The notes: generated by a model from the letters alone, not told the origin. A stretch of DNA of 64,000 nucleotides from Perkinsus olseni (GCA_013115135.1 JABANP010000227.1:1-64000); one strand, 5' to 3'. Positions 34,452 through 46,810 are shown, counted from the first letter of the stretch. Numbers and translations are program-made.

Positions 34452-35782
34452 TCAGATCTCATTGGCTTTGATTCTGGTATTGAATCCCTCGCTCACATCG
34501 CTCGTCGGAGCCGGCGAGGCCCCCGCGTTGGACTGTGGAGGAGCAGCAGCAGGTGGGTCGACTACGTGCACGACTTGCATGCGACACGCCGCCCTCGCCG
34601 CCTTACGCTCCTCCAAGAGCGCCGTCTTATTCATAAGCAGCTGCGCGGCGGTGGTCTTGCTCTTGTGCTCCCGACGAGAGCGCCTCACAGCATTCATGGC
34701 GTCTTCGTACTCGGTGGTCTCCAACAGCCATGAGTGGACCAAGCATTGCTGGACGGTCGGACGGCTGACGGAGTCGGATGCTGTCATGGCTTCCATCAGT
34801 TCAACTCGCGCCCGGGGGCGCATCAGCAGCCAGGACGCCCTCGCTGTCTTGTAGCATATGCCGCAGTACTTGCCCGGCCGACCAGACGTCCACCTTCTCA
34901 TTATAAGTCGAACCCGAGGACCAGCCTCCCTGGTGCCGGGACAGGTACCGAGTGAGGGGAGAGCGATCTGCGGCGTCTCCGAGGGCCTCGTCACCAGCGG
35001 AGACCTCCGGAGCCATGTAACCGTTAGTGCCAGTCGGTGTCATCATACCACTGCTAGTGGCACCACTCGCTCTTGCCGTGCTTTTTCCACCGAAGGCGGA
35101 CTGGTCTGAGAACCCGATGGGCGTCGACTGGAACTGGCTGGCGATGTTGAAATCGATGAGGACGATGAGAGAGACTTCCAGTCTGTTAGGTTCGACAGCC
35201 ACGATGTTCGAAGGCTTCACGTCTCGATGGCAGATGTGCTTGCTACTATGAAGGTAAAACAAAGCATTGAGAAGCTGCCTCATCACGTTACGGCAAGCAG
35301 CTTCAGTGTAGGGGCCCAGGGATCTCCTCAAGAGTCTTACCCGGGACGTACTCCAGAGCCAGATAGATCTTCTCTCCCAAGTAGAGGTTCACCGGTCTTA
35401 CAATATTACGATGATGGAGAGTCCGAAGCATGTCAAATTCACGCTCGGCAAAGCACTCCATCTCCCCTTCCCCACTACGAAGGTACTCCTTTATGGCGAC
35501 GGTGGTGGTAGGGCCCGGGGAGCGACTGACGGCCCGCCAGACGGTGCTGGACGATCCACGACCGATCTGTTCGATAAAATGATAATCTTCACGGACTTGG
35601 ACTTCCTCCTCTTGCCGTTCCTTCAAAATCTCGTAAACGCTCGAGCAGGTGAGGTCCAAAGCCTCCGGAACGACATTACTCGACTTCCCGCGTAATTTTA
35701 CACTTTTTCCATCAGAACTTCCGGCATAGGTAGAGAGACTCTTCGGGAGGGTCCCCAATAGTACATGACCGTCGGAGTCCAA
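34452..35782 (-). CDS. Ser/Thr protein kinase with DFN activation motif
   Basis: Kinase domain in order: QIGRGSSSTVW (Gly-loop, about 35590), VAIKEYL (Lys), HHRNIVRPVNLYLGEKIYLA, LEYVPG, GPYTEAACRNVMRQLL (35300), HRDVKPSNIV (35235), VLIDFNIASQF (35160; DFN where DFG is usual), GTNGYMAPEV (35025), VDVWSAGQVLRHML (34880), RVELMEAMTASDSVSRPTV (34770), then a Lys/Arg/Ala-rich C-terminal helix ending at 34452. HRD and APE are intact; Asn in place of the DFG Gly is unusual and may change loop flexibility. Two one-base frame changes occur, near 35,331-35,350 and at the G5 run 34815-34819. The start is unclear because the first in-frame codon at 35782 is TTG. Confidence 0.8.
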
Positions 35783-36373
35783 CTTGGGTAGGGGGAGCTG
35801 CCTGGACGTCCGGAAGCTGGATCTTGCGACGCTGTCCTAGCCCAGGCATAATTTATAGAAAAAGCGGGAAAATGGTAAGGATTATTAAATCCTGGAAAGA
35901 GCAGTGGTAGTAGTTACTGACCAGCGCAAGAGACGTCCACATTGCACGCATTCCGAATTTCGTGGCGCGTGACAAAATCCGCGCCGACGGCGCCGTCTCG
36001 TCTCGAACGATACCCTCCTCTTGTTGTAATAGGGGGTTGTTAGGATATTGGCAATTTCGTCTTGGCCATGGTTCAAGCTAAGATATCTCATACACTCTCC
36101 CAGCCACGTGCTCCCATGCTTCTTTACTTCCGCCCTCGGAGGCCACTACGTCCTCAGCAGCGGTTTATGTATAGCCAGCTGGACGCCACGTGAACCTCAA
36201 CTGTCTATGAGCACTCAAGGGGGCTTTACCAAAAATGACACACCGGTCCTACCACACCTTCCGGAAATGCTTGCTTCAGGAGAAACAGGGCACTTCCTGA
36301 AGGCCTTTACTCCATCGGTCAGGGAGGAGCCTTGCCTTGTAGTTATTAATTTTCTATTTGCTTTTCTAAGGTG
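35783..36373. other. divergent intergenic region
   Basis: Lies between the minus-strand kinase and plus-strand eIF4E, so it should contain both promoters. No nameable element was found. A pyrimidine-rich run ending TTTTCTAAG at 36370 is the likely trans-splice acceptor of eIF4E. Confidence 0.45.
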
Positions 36374-37530
36374 ATGTCCTCTTCTCCCGTCGTAGTGGCC
36401 GAAGCGTCCAACCCCAGTCCGGGCGCTGTCTCTGAACCGGAGGCTGGTCTCTAATGGCGAGCTGGAGTCCGCGGTCAAGGCGTGTGACAAGCTTGAGGGG
36501 TCCACGCCGATTGACATGCCCTTGCCGTTGAAGAACAAGTGGGTTCTATGGGAACAGCTGACCCTTCATAAGGTAATGGGGTGAATATCTTAGCTTGAAC
36601 CTTGCAAGATGCAAAATAGGTCGGATCGCGTACATTCTCTTCAGCACGCCGCTACGCCCGAACCTAAATCAGAAGACGCTGAAGGTGACGTCGACGCTTC
36701 CAAGCAAGTTGATCTCACAGAGGTCGCGGTCTCGGCCGCCCGTGGCATATCTAACTACGGCGAGCTCACCAATCGGGTGGCCGAGGTGTCGACCGTGCAG
36801 GACTTCTGGAAATATTACAACTTCCTGCCCCAGCCCAGCGCTGTCATTGGTGACAACCTGAAGATCGTCAGGTAGTAGGCGGGCGGTTTCCCTAGTATTT
36901 TAGTTACGTTTTTTCAGGTATGATCTCCTTGCGAACGGTGAGATGTCTAAAACTCCCACCCATTCTCTCGGAGCGCTCATGCTCTTCCTTGATGGTGTCA
37001 AGCCGGAATGGGAGGACCCAGCCAACGCTAAGGGCGGCCACTTCCAGTTCACTATGCAGGCCGCCGGTTTCAAGTCCAAGGCTCCGGTCGACTTCGAAGC
37101 CTCCAACCCTGTTACGCAGGTCAATGCTGGTCTGGCTCTAATGGACGAAATTTGGAACAACTTAGTAAGGGCAGCATTCTAATGGTTGTCGGTAGGCGTG
37201 CTCTCCCGCAGGTCCTCGCTGTTGTCGGCAACACCCTCGAGCCCAAGGACTTCGTCACTGGATTGAGACTGGTTGATAAGGTCAAGCGTGGCAACGTTAG
37301 AGGCGGTTCTTCACGAAGTAACGCAAGTGGACATCTCCGGGCTGAGGTAGGGTGGCAGGCCTCACAGTAGTCACCAGCACTCAGCGGGGTGTCTTCAGGT
37401 ATGGTTCCGCGATATGGATAAGGAGAAGGTGAAGACGCTGCGGGAGTCGATGGAGAACGTCATGCGGCAACGATTGGACCAGAACGCTGTAGTGGACACT
37501 TCGCCAGAAGGTAATCATGATGGGCTTTGA
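36374..37530 (+). CDS. EIF4E: translation initiation factor eIF4E family (cap-binding)
   Basis: Cap-binding protein that recruits mRNA to the ribosome. The ATG at 36374 lies three bases after a pyrimidine tract and AAG. Landmarks: MPLPLKNKWVLWEQL (36520), with the cap-stacking Trp of the HPL-W region; STVQDFWKYYNFLPQPS (36790-36840), the family's second landmark; LFLDGVKPEWEDPANAKGGH (36985-37040) with the cap-recognising W-E; MDEIWNNL then VLAVVGNTLEPKDFVTG (37210-37260); and VWFRDMDKEKVKTLRESMEN (37400). The insertion between the first two blocks, about 40 charged residues (36609-36760), is long for the family. The join of the first exon is uncertain; several GT-AG choices keep phase. The C-terminus may continue through an intron at 37510 into 37565-37620 rather than stop at 37530. 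Confidence 0.85.
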
Positions 37531-37759
37531 GGCAGTCAGTTCCCTGACTTGACTAATAGAAAGCAGTCAAGTCTGGTAGGAAGTTGGGGTTGGATCCAAC
37601 AGGGAATAAAATTCGTCAGTACCTGTGTCGATCTATAATAGATTATCTATTCCTGCCAATCGCCGTGTTGTTCATTAGTCGACTTTCTCGCTCCTACCGC
37701 GGACTTCCGCCGTGTCAGCCTCTCCCATCGTCCTGACTCGCGTCCGATGGCGACGTGTA

Positions 37760-38043
37760 GCACTCCCGGCTAGATGTTATCGCTCGTGCTGTGCATTCTC
37801 GCCATGGTGGAGTTTTCTCATCATCGTCAGCCCCTCCGATCTTCCCTGGCTATCGTTTGGACCTGCGCCCCCACGACGAGACAGCGATGCAGCAGAATGT
37901 GCAGGTGAGGTTGAAGCGTGTCTGTCACAAGTCGTATGATATCTCTCACACAGGACTCCATCAACACTAGGAAGCAGTACAAGAGGACGAAGACTCGAAA
38001 GCAAATTATGAACTCGGCAAGGTCTCGTGGTGAACTCAACTAG
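37760..38043 (+). CDS. small basic protein, two exons, unknown
   Basis: Exon to 37903 containing FPGYRLDLRPHDETAMQQNV is joined by a 50-nt GT-AG intron (37904-37953) to DSINTRKQYKRTKTRKQIMN and the stop at 38041-38043. The C-terminus is strongly basic, as in RNA- or DNA-binding tails. No ATG was found in frame at the 5' side, so it may be the end of a larger gene. It is possibly linked to the eIF4E gene upstream, but nothing shows that. Confidence 0.45.
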
Positions 38044-40046
38044 CTGATCATCACTGTAGTAAACGGAGGGGGGAGGGGGCCTTCTTTACGCTAGGCGAGA
38101 GGCTCTTCGCAGTCGTCACACTTCGGCCGATTTCACGCGACGGGCGGAATTCTCTCCGGGAACGAACGGGTCACCTCTGGTGTTAGAAATTCTAAATTTC
38201 CTTCGAACACTTAAGGTCTGCGTGGAGTAGTCGGGCTCACTGTGAGCAGCTCATCATTCGATCGCTCTTGCAGGGTCGATGCCGGCAGAGTTGGTCACGA
38301 GTTTGTCAACTGAGAGGCCTGCCTGTAGCTGGATATCATTTATTTCTCGCTGTACCAGTTACAGTGGTAGTAGGCTTATCATCACAACGATCTCTCTCTT
38401 GGCCGTGCACGGTCGTGGGCTGCCGGAGTTTCGCTGGACTCAAGCGTTGTCTGGTGTTAGTAAATCATAGGAAGGCAGTGTTCAGCCTTGCGCGGGTGGA
38501 GTCGTGTCTTCGGTCGACATAGAATTGAAGTTCCCGTGGGGCCTGGCAATGCTGAGATGGAAGAGATGGCGAGAACTCCGATTAAATGGGTTGCCGACGT
38601 CCGCAGCAGAGGTCGCGTCTGGCCCTCTTTCACGCGGGGAAGAGCAGTATCCTAGGTTGAAGGCGGTTAGATACACATAAGGTAACAGGCGCTAGGAAGG
38701 CTCGGCTCATCCAGGGCTACTTTACGCTTGACTCCTTAGTGGTTGCTGTAGTAGCCTGTCTGAGTCGAAAGCCTAAATCCGTGTGACCTCCTTTGCATGC
38801 CCTAGAGCTATTCTCGTAGTAATGGCCGTTGACTCATCGCCATCAGCAGCAGCAGCGGCGGCACATGACCCCGGCGTACTGACCGGCCTACTACCATCTG
38901 ATACCGGCTTCGTATCATCGACTTGCCGTCCAGTCAGGCGAAGCGAGAGCGCCCACGAGTGGGGTGCTGTTGAGTGGGCCATTCAATGCATCTACCGAGC
39001 TAGCGCCAAGTGAGAGTCCTCCACCCCCATCCACTCGCACTGGTATCCTTCAGAGTAGGCCTGTGCAGCCTGTGGGCTGTCGAGCATCCCGAACTCAACC
39101 GTGCTTTCGACGCTTCCCTTGCAAGAGCCGGATCTGAGGCGCGCGAAAGCTCCTTCGTCACGTCGGTTGAAGCAGCAGAGTTGCCTCCCAGACTGCCGAT
39201 TCGGCGAGTTGCCCAGCACGGCTTCGCTGGAGTTGGGTGACGGTCAATGTGTACAAGCCACAGATCGCAAATTTAGGTTCGGTCCTTCCGCGTTCACCTA
39301 GGCAATCGGAGACTCCCTGAGCCCCAAGATCTCACCAGGCGCTCAGGCGTCAACTTTTTCGAGATCGTTTTATGCAGGGTTCGGCTGGGCCATACTAAAG
39401 TGAGCCGAAGCCTAAGGTGGCTGGTCGGTCGTCTGAGGGCGTTAGGTTCATGACAACGGCCGACCACCGCCAGCAGCCGTCACCGGCCAGTATGATTCCT
39501 GCTTGATACTAGATGACCAGGAGCAGCCCCTCGTTGGATGTCCATCCACTTTTGTGTCCGTGGATCTTCTCGCACCAGTACCTCGTTAAGGATGCCCAGT
39601 CCCAGCTGTTACCGGTATATGTGGCTCGGGTATGGCAGTCCTTAGTGGTAGTGCAACGACGCTCTGCAACAGGTTCGAGTGATGTCGTCTGGAGAGTCTG
39701 GATCTAGCGCGGCGAATCAGTTTGATGGTAGGGCTTGCTCCCGAATGTGTGTCGTTATTAGTATGTTATCATGATATGAAGGTAACAATAAATTAGTATC
39801 ATCAATAGAGATGTATAGATAGTAGGGCTCTCATGTAAACGCTGCGCGTCTCGTGGATTATTATCCACTACTCACCCATAGCCCACCGCTGCACGAAGGG
39901 AAGAGGAGTTACCTATCCTTACCGTATACTCCTAGTCCACAATGACCTGTACATTATTAGGAGAAGGAGACCTCATGGGAGGTTGTTTGTAGCTTATATT
40001 AACCTCACTATTACTGTTTGTCTACCACCAGCCAAAGGCGTTTGAT
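38044..40046. other. gene-poor stretch
   Basis: Two kilobases with scattered short frames only. A plus-strand frame near 38821-39013 begins with an Ala run (MAVDSSPSAAAAAAHDPG) and may be an exon, followed by a Cys-containing frame near 39190-39301. Neither is recognised. An AT-rich patch lies at 39750-39830. Confidence 0.35.
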
Positions 40047-41247
40047 CAGGACGCCCGCCACCAGCGCTGCTGCAGGGCCTTCCCTGTGACATCTGTGAGA
40101 CCAATTGCTCGACCTTGTGGTGCGTGAACGATCAAGCGAAGCTTTGCAAGGAGTGCGACTATCGTCTGCACGAAGTGGAGAGGCTTGGCGACCCCGACCA
40201 CCATTCGCGAAGTACTTCGCCCATACCATCTTTTCAACAACTCCTGTTCCTGTCCGTAGGTGAGGAGCTGTTGAGGCACATGAGGGAATCGAGTATGATC
40301 ATCCGACAGCGTCACGTCCGAGTGCCCATCAATGAGAGGCCCGGCATGGACCCGGGGGTGTGCCATCTCCTCCCGGCTGCGGATGGTGCCGAGGCACCCC
40401 CTGCTGCCTGGTGGGACAGGAAGGTGCCATGCGTAGTGTCGACATCCCTGCACTATCCCTCACCCCTCAGTTGGAGATCCCCGTCAGCAGCGTCGCGAAG
40501 AGCGAGCAGTACCCCAGTAATGTCGACGAGACTCGTCTGCAACCGCTCGGTCGGTAGTCGCAAGAACGATGGATTCTGAAAGGGTTTTCCTTCAGCCAGC
40601 GCCTATCAAGAAGGTGTTGCAGCGGAGTCGAACAGAAGTGAACCTCGGCTGGAGAATAAGTACCTCCCAATCGCACTCGAGTGCATCTGGCCTGGCGCGT
40701 CTCTCAGGGAATTTTCTCCTATCCCTACTGCGTGAAATCGACAGTCTGGGGGCCCAGCTTGAAAGAGAAAGTAGCGTGTCGGTTGACAGCCGCATCAGGA
40801 CCGTCCACAGCCATGCGATGCAGAAGCTCAGTGTGAGGTTGACTGGGAGCTGCTGCCCTTGGGGAGGCTGTGGTGCTCAGTTCCATTGCGAGAAGGTTAT
40901 GACGGACCTGCTGACTGCTGAGGAGAGCGCTCAGAACCATCTCAACGTTCTAAAGTGGGCGAAGGAGGTCGCAAGTCCGCAACAGCAGATTATGACGCCC
41001 AAGGCTTGGCTGGAGCTGTGGTGAGGACCTCGACCATCTTCAACGTGGTGATGATGATGCATTGTCAGGATGGAGCATTACCGGCTCGTGAAGGAGCTGG
41101 CAGAGTCGATGAGGGCGGATACGTCCCTCCGGCGGGAGCTGGTGGAACCCTCGCCGATGGTCGAGAGATGCTCCATGCAAGTTGGGCTTTCGGCTGACGA
41201 CGGTCTACCATCGGTCACCTCCCGTACGAACTACTCGAATCGCTAAG
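40047..41247 (+). CDS. B-box zinc-finger protein with coiled coil
   Basis: Near the start of the readable region is a B-box: CDICETNCSTLWCVNDQAKL then CKECDYRLHE (40085-40175), with the Cys, Asp and His ligands spaced as in CONSTANS-type and TRIM-type B-boxes. Later exons contain RSVDIPALSLTPQLEIPVSS (40430), a helical stretch LLSLLREIDSLGAQLERESS (40720), VMTDLLTAEESAQNHLNVLK (40900) and HYRLVKELAESMRADTSLRR, with a stop at 41245-41247. It probably acts as a protein-protein or DNA-associated regulator, but no catalytic domain such as RING is seen. The start and several introns are unresolved. Confidence 0.6.
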
Positions 41248-42501
41248 AAGGCAACTGTGTGGCTGGTGTTAAACTAAATGTCTCCTGGCCATTCTCCCCC
41301 TTCATAGCGAACCATCAGCCTGGGGATTGGCCAACGCTTGTGAACGAGGCAATCCTCAGAGCGCCGGTCGTCGGGCAGTTATCGGTCACATCTCAGGAGC
41401 TACTATCCCGTAGGAGTGCACTTAGTGAACCGTCGCTAGGATAACTCTCTCCAACCCTCGCAACTCCCACACCTGTCTGCGGCACAGTTAGTCCAATCCC
41501 TCTTTCGCATGGCTTCGTTCATCACGCTCACTGAGTCCGACGAGGGGCGGAGCAGCTCTAAGCAAGCGACCGCCGTGCACAATAGCGGCATATAGGGGAA
41601 GGCAGCAAGCATCCGGTGGAGAGCCATCAGAGCCGAGGAGATGCCCGGACATAGACACCGCAGTGAGCGGCCAGAAGGAGTGTAGCTTCTTCATAATTCA
41701 ACCCCATCGCCGTGACAGAATCGAACCATATTTCCTCTAACCATGTGAAAATAAGTACCCTCGTTGCATTGTTCGCAGCAATACTGAGCGGTGGATGGGG
41801 ACCGTTATCAAACAGAAATTGTGTCCAATGGACGGCGGGCTGTTGTTGAAGGCATCGCACTGGCAGTGATGATGAACATGAGGGCTGCCGTGATAGGCCA
41901 ACAACATGCTTTATGGCTCGCGAGAGTCTGACGTTAAGTACTCATACCTCACAGCTGCTTCAACTCTTATGTGTTCGTTCCTCTTCTAGTATCAGCGTAC
42001 ACTAGCACGCAGACGCTCATAGCTTGTTCTTTGACAACATCTCCTCTGTAGCACCTCCTTAGGCGAAAAGGGAAGCATACCTCTCATGCGTGCCTACCTC
42101 GGCCAGTGGTGGAGCTCCAGCCCTTCATCGACACGTTACATCGCTCAGCTGTCCCATAGTAATCATCTGTTAGCATGTGTTGGCCCCAGGGATCGAACCT
42201 GCGACCTCCGTTGACGTCGCGCGCCATAAAATTCGAAAGATTCTCTGGACGTATCTTCTCCATCATCAGCAGCCAGCCATATATTATCTGGGATGCTTCA
42301 TGTCCTCTGCAAACTAAAAGCATACGTTTTCTCTGACTGTCGACTTTTTTCGTTATTATCAGCCAAAGGACGCTTCGGATGAGGGAAAGTGGTGTGGGAG
42401 CGGCTGAGGTCGATCCATGCAGCGGACAGGTTAAAAAGATACTCACGCTGTCAGCTTGTTTTCATCATTGTTCTCAGTCGTCAAGCTGTTGCCGTATATA
42501 C
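41248..42501. other. intergenic with tRNA-like relic
   Basis: No recognised gene. A minus-strand tRNA-type B-box with flanking T-arm-like pairing lies at about 42182-42210 (AGGTTCGATCCCT). Weak frames on the minus strand at 41488-41860 match nothing. Confidence 0.4.
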
Positions 42502-43835
42502 ATGGATGGCCTTGCCCTCGGAATCTTCATTAATGCCGTTGGTGCTATACTTACAAACTTGGGCACAGTCTTAATAAAATACCACAGCGCAGTTCAGCAT
42601 GATTCTGGCTGCGCTCAAAGAATTGGCATATGCTCCTTCTGTGTGGGCAACCTGTTGACGTTCTCATCATTCTCGTTCGCCCCTCAGTCACTACTGGCAG
42701 GAGTATCAGCCGTCCAGTTCGTCTCTAATATCTTTTTTGCCAAGATTTTTCTGGCTGAAAATATCTGCTCTCGGAATATCTCCGGCACTGTGCTGATCAT
42801 AGCCTCAGTAACTCTGCTGGTCGCCACCGCCCGCGATGTGAAGAAGCCTGCGGACTTCACGCTGGACCAGTGGTTTGCCTCTTTCCAGCACAACAGCGGT
42901 ACTTTGCGGCTTTGCGAAGTGCTCCTGATTTCGACACCAATTTTATGCTTCACATTCTGGTTCCGAACCGGGGCGGATATTTTCCTCATCGGCTTCAAGA
43001 AGATAAAAACCCGACTCGAGTGGGAGGTCTCTCAGCCTCGGTCGAAGGGCAGGCTGGCCCGAGTATTAATACCATTTAATTTTATACTACCCGAACGCTG
43101 CCATCGGAGCCCAGTCTGCTGTGTTTGGCAAGCTGCTTTCGCTGGTGGCCAATCGAGCGACTCTCCACGGCCAATGGTTCGAGCTAGTTCGTCCGCGGAC
43201 CCTGCTCGCTCTGGTGGCCTGGGTCTTTACAGCTACTCTGTGGGTGGTCCAACTAGACCGGGCACTGCGCCTCTTCCCTGGGGGCTTCGTCGTGCCGCTG
43301 ACGCAAGTGTGCTGGATCATCTGCACGATGGTGTCTGGAGGTGTCGTCTACGGTGAGTTCGGCCGGATGACGGCAACTCAGCAATGCGTATTCGCATGGT
43401 CAACTATCGCCTTGCTGTTTGGGGTCTATTTATTATCACCAGTGGAACCAGAAGAAGCCGCCCATTCCCGACAAGTGCTACGTCTCTATCGGTTCTACTT
43501 CGGAGACTCGGACATCCGACGCATGCCGGAGCACCTCTGTCTCTAGTCCGGTATGGCAGTCCCCGGGCGTCATGGCGGCGGTCTCGATTGACGCTGCCGT
43601 GACCACGTGGAAGGCACACCCGGACGCGGAGGCCTCGCCTCGTCTGCCGCCTCTCAGCCTCCCTAAGGAGGACTCGGCGGGCGGGTACGGCTTTGTATCT
43701 GAGCAAGACGCGTGCAGGGTTATGGGTGAACCGCCGTACTTGCGGGTGGCCAGGTCGGCCCGAAGTCTGATGAGGAAGGCTGAAGAGACCGACCGGTGTC
43801 GCTCCATCAGACGGCAATTAGTGGATATGGTATGA
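42502..43835 (+). CDS. NIPA-type magnesium transporter, copy 1
   Basis: Multi-pass membrane protein of the NIPA/DMT superfamily that moves Mg2+ across the plasma or endosomal membrane. Landmarks: ALGIFINAVGAILTNLGTVL (TM1), SFAPQSLLAGVSAVQFVSNI (42690), NISGTVLIIASVTLLV, FWFRTGADIF, AAIGAQSAVFGKLLSLV (43095), LLALVAWVFTATLWVVQLD (43205), FVVPLTQVCWIICTMVSGGV (43290) and IALLFGVYLLSP. The start is set by alignment with copy 2. A one-base frame change falls near 43090 (ACTACCCGAACG). An intron beginning GTGCTACG near 43472 leads to a cytosolic tail with MAAVSIDAAVTTW. The tail motif SIDA is shared with copy 2 and with the orphan fragment at 46811. Confidence 0.85.
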
Positions 43836-44818
43836 TTGTAACCATTGTGATTTCATAAGAGATGTCAATCCATCTTTCTGCTGGTGTCTAGCCGTCGGTG
43901 TCCTCCACAGTCACCTGCGTTGTGGTGGTAGTAGTAGCATTTTTCTGCGATTGTTCATCATCATCATCACTATATGGCCCTTCCCCGGTGGAGGAGCCCG
44001 TGCATTTGTTATCATCATTAACAATTCAAATATGGATATAATAATGATTGCTTCAACCTGTCCCATTGTTCTCACTTCTGGGGAGGGGTGCTTTTCTTGG
44101 CGCCGGCTGCTGCTGGACGACGGGCGGAGAGGACAGGACGGTGGTAGTAGTATCATGGGTGGTCAGCTCGTAGGGCTCTTAGTGGACTATCGCATTAGAA
44201 TAGCGATTCAACGTCTTCCCTGTTTCGAGTCCTTCTGACTTCTATCTCGGCTCTAGTATAGCCATATCGTCACGATGATGACGAGAACGCGTATGTGGAA
44301 AGTCGTTGACAATTGCTCAGTGGCTGGATCGGAGTCCTCCAGGGAGAATATAGCTCGCAATTAGGTGGGACTCCATATCGAATCTGTTCGCCTAGAACGC
44401 CTCGCGATGGTCTCGGGTCTTAGTTTTGGGCATATTAAGTTTGCAGCATCGGGCTCATCCCAGATCGTGTTTTGAGAACCGCATAGGGCGTATTAGGGGC
44501 TCTCCTCGATCACATTTTGATGAAGTGTTCGAAGATTGCTGATGGAAGAGAATCGCCGTTCGGTAGCAGCACTTGACTTGCCATCAGCGAAATTGATCCC
44601 GACGATTGTGAAGTTGTGCTCCGGGCGATCATCCTGCAGAATGATTCTACTAGGAATGAAAATGGCCTTTAGGGACTCGCTAGAATTTCTCGCTGTGGTA
44701 TTTTTCGGGTGAAATCCGTCGTTGTTATTGCGCAGTTAGCTCCATTCTTTCGGCCACTTTCAACTCCCGTTCGGCACGGCATTGGCTTGGCAGGGCTACC
44801 GTTTTTTACTGTTTTTGA
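43836..44818. other. intergenic
   Basis: About 980 bp between the two NIPA genes. No gene, repeat or RNA was recognised. Short simple-sequence patches (CATCATCAT) occur near 43955. Confidence 0.45.
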
Positions 44819-46443
44819 ATGACCGCCGCATGGGGATTCGCCCTCGGCATTTGCATCAACATCGTGGGTGCCGTCACCACTAACCTCGGTACAGTCCTCA
44901 TGAAGTACCACGCCGCGGTTCGGAGTGGATTCGGCCCGTGGCTGAAAGTCGGCCTCACGCTCTTCTGTATTGGCTCGGTTCTCACCTTCAGCTCGTTTGC
45001 ACTGGCCCCTCAATCGCTGCTCGCGGGCGTCTCGGCTGTCCAATTTGTATCAAATTTGCTCTTTGCAAGGTTCCTGTTAGGCGAGAATTTTAACGTCAGT
45101 AATATTACCGGTACTGTAATCATTATCATATCCATTGTACTGCTTGTAGTAGCGTCACTGGAAACGGAAAATCCCGATTCTGTTGACGAAATTTTTGACG
45201 ACTACTTTTTTTCTTTCCACCATTTGTATTTTCTTTGCGGCCTGCTTGGCCTCTGTTCGCTCCTGGCCATCATGTTCTGGCTTCGCACCGGCGTGTTCGT
45301 TTTCTGGGCTCGGAATTCTCCCAAGGCCACGAGGCTCCAATGGGAGCTCTCCTTGCCCCGGTCTCAGGGCCGTAAGACCCGCTTCGTGCTACCGCTCTTG
45401 TACAGTACAGTAGCGGCTTCAATCGGCGGGCAATCGGTCGTTTCCGGGAAGGTCCTGGCGGTGGTCCTCGCTGCCGGCATAGTCAGAGGGAGAGCCTCAA
45501 CAGCTCTATCAGCCTCGGACGTTCCTCGTTCTGGCGCTGTGGATACTGGCTGCTGTCTTCTGGGTTATCCATCTTAATCGAGCGCTCCGGATCTTTCCTG
45601 GTGCGTTTGTGGTGCCCTGACGCAAGTCTGTTGGACCTTTGCTACGATGATGTCTGGAGGGATCGTTTTCAAGGAGTTCCAGCAGATGGCGGCCTGGGCT
45701 CTGGCTCTGTTCTCTGTCGCGGCGGCGGTACTGTTTTTCGGTGTGTTTCTGCTCTCACCTAGGAAAGGACAGGCTACGGATGCTGATGAAGGCCAACAGC
45801 AGACGGCTGCGGAGGGCATCTGTGACGAAGAGGAAGGCACGAGGGAGGGTCTTGACGCGGACGGGTCGGAGGTGCCACCACCCCTCCCTCCCTTGGGTCC
45901 CCGACGGAACACCGAGACGGAGCTGTCGGCCCGGCAGAATTCTATGAGGCAGTTCATGAGTGCTATTTCCATCGATGCTTGTCGAGATGTGCGAAGTGAT
46001 GATGAGCTGCAGATGCCGGGCAGCTTCATCTTCACACCGCGGGGAGAGTCCATGCATGTCGCCCTGACCAACCGGCAGGGCCGTCTGCCGCGGTCAGGGC
46101 GGATGGCCGCCAAGTCACAGTCACGCTGGAGGCCTCTCTTGAGGAGAGCGGTGATGTCGAGGCGAGCTTCCCGGATCCTCCCTATATAAGAATCATGCGG
46201 TGGTGGTGTCGTCGAAGGCGAGCGAGGCGACAACGGTCGCGTGTGAGCAGCAGCGGCGGGTCTAAGGACTTGCCCAGTACGGGCGCGCGGTCATCGGAGC
46301 TGAGCACGCCGAAGGAGATCGGCTCGAGCGACATCGAAATGGCAGTTCGAGACGAGCCCCTTCCTGATGGCGATGAGCCTGCACAACAGCTGGGGCATCG
46401 CAGTCCGTCTGGAAGGTTCGACTATACTTCTACTGGAGTGTGA
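44819..46443 (+). CDS. NIPA-type magnesium transporter, copy 2
   Basis: Tandem paralogue of 42502-43835. It has ALGICINIVGAVTTNLGTVL, LAPQSLLAGVSAVQFVSNLL, NITGTVIIIISIVLLVVAS, FVLPLLYSTVAASIGGQSVV, then after two one-base frame breaks LVLALWILAAVFWVIHLNRA (45535) and MMSGGIVFKEFQQMAAWAL (45660). The cytosolic tail holds MSAISIDAC and GSFIFTP. After a presumed intron near 46100 the frame continues VEASFPDPPYIRIMRWW to the TGA at 46443, matching the end of the fragment at 46811-47353. The breaks at about 45481 (one extra base) and 45615-45617 (one base missing, giving CCCTGA) mean this copy is either a pseudogene or mis-sequenced. Confidence 0.75.
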
Positions 46444-46810
46444 GGGGTTTTGATCCGTCACTGATCGGACGCTTCTGTATTTCGGCCGCCCTCGGACGAC
46501 GTTTCGCTCCGATTATTTGCATCCAAACGTTTTTGGACTATTTCTGTGCTGAATTTGTTTCGGGCAGCTTCAATAAGGATGCTCCCGAAAGACTCATAAT
46601 CGATATTCGAGTAGTTTAGTAGTACATTGTCATTATCACCCCAGTCACGTTATTGCCTGTGAAGCTGCTGTTTGGTTGCATGAGGTCGCGGGTTCGATCC
46701 CCGGTGGAGGCATTTTCCGTCAGAATTGAGAATTTTATCATATCTAAATGACAAAGCCAGGTGAAGCAGACCCTCGGGATCGCCATCGGCCTCCTAAGTG
46801 GTGAGCACCA
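46444..46810 (+). other. spacer with tRNA-like B-box relic
   Basis: At 46680-46705, GGTCGCGGGTTCGATCCCCGG has a 4-bp T-stem and perfect B-box but no A-box or acceptor stem, so it is a tRNA-derived relic, not a tRNA gene. It stands just where the membrane part of a third NIPA gene would be expected. Confidence 0.6.
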
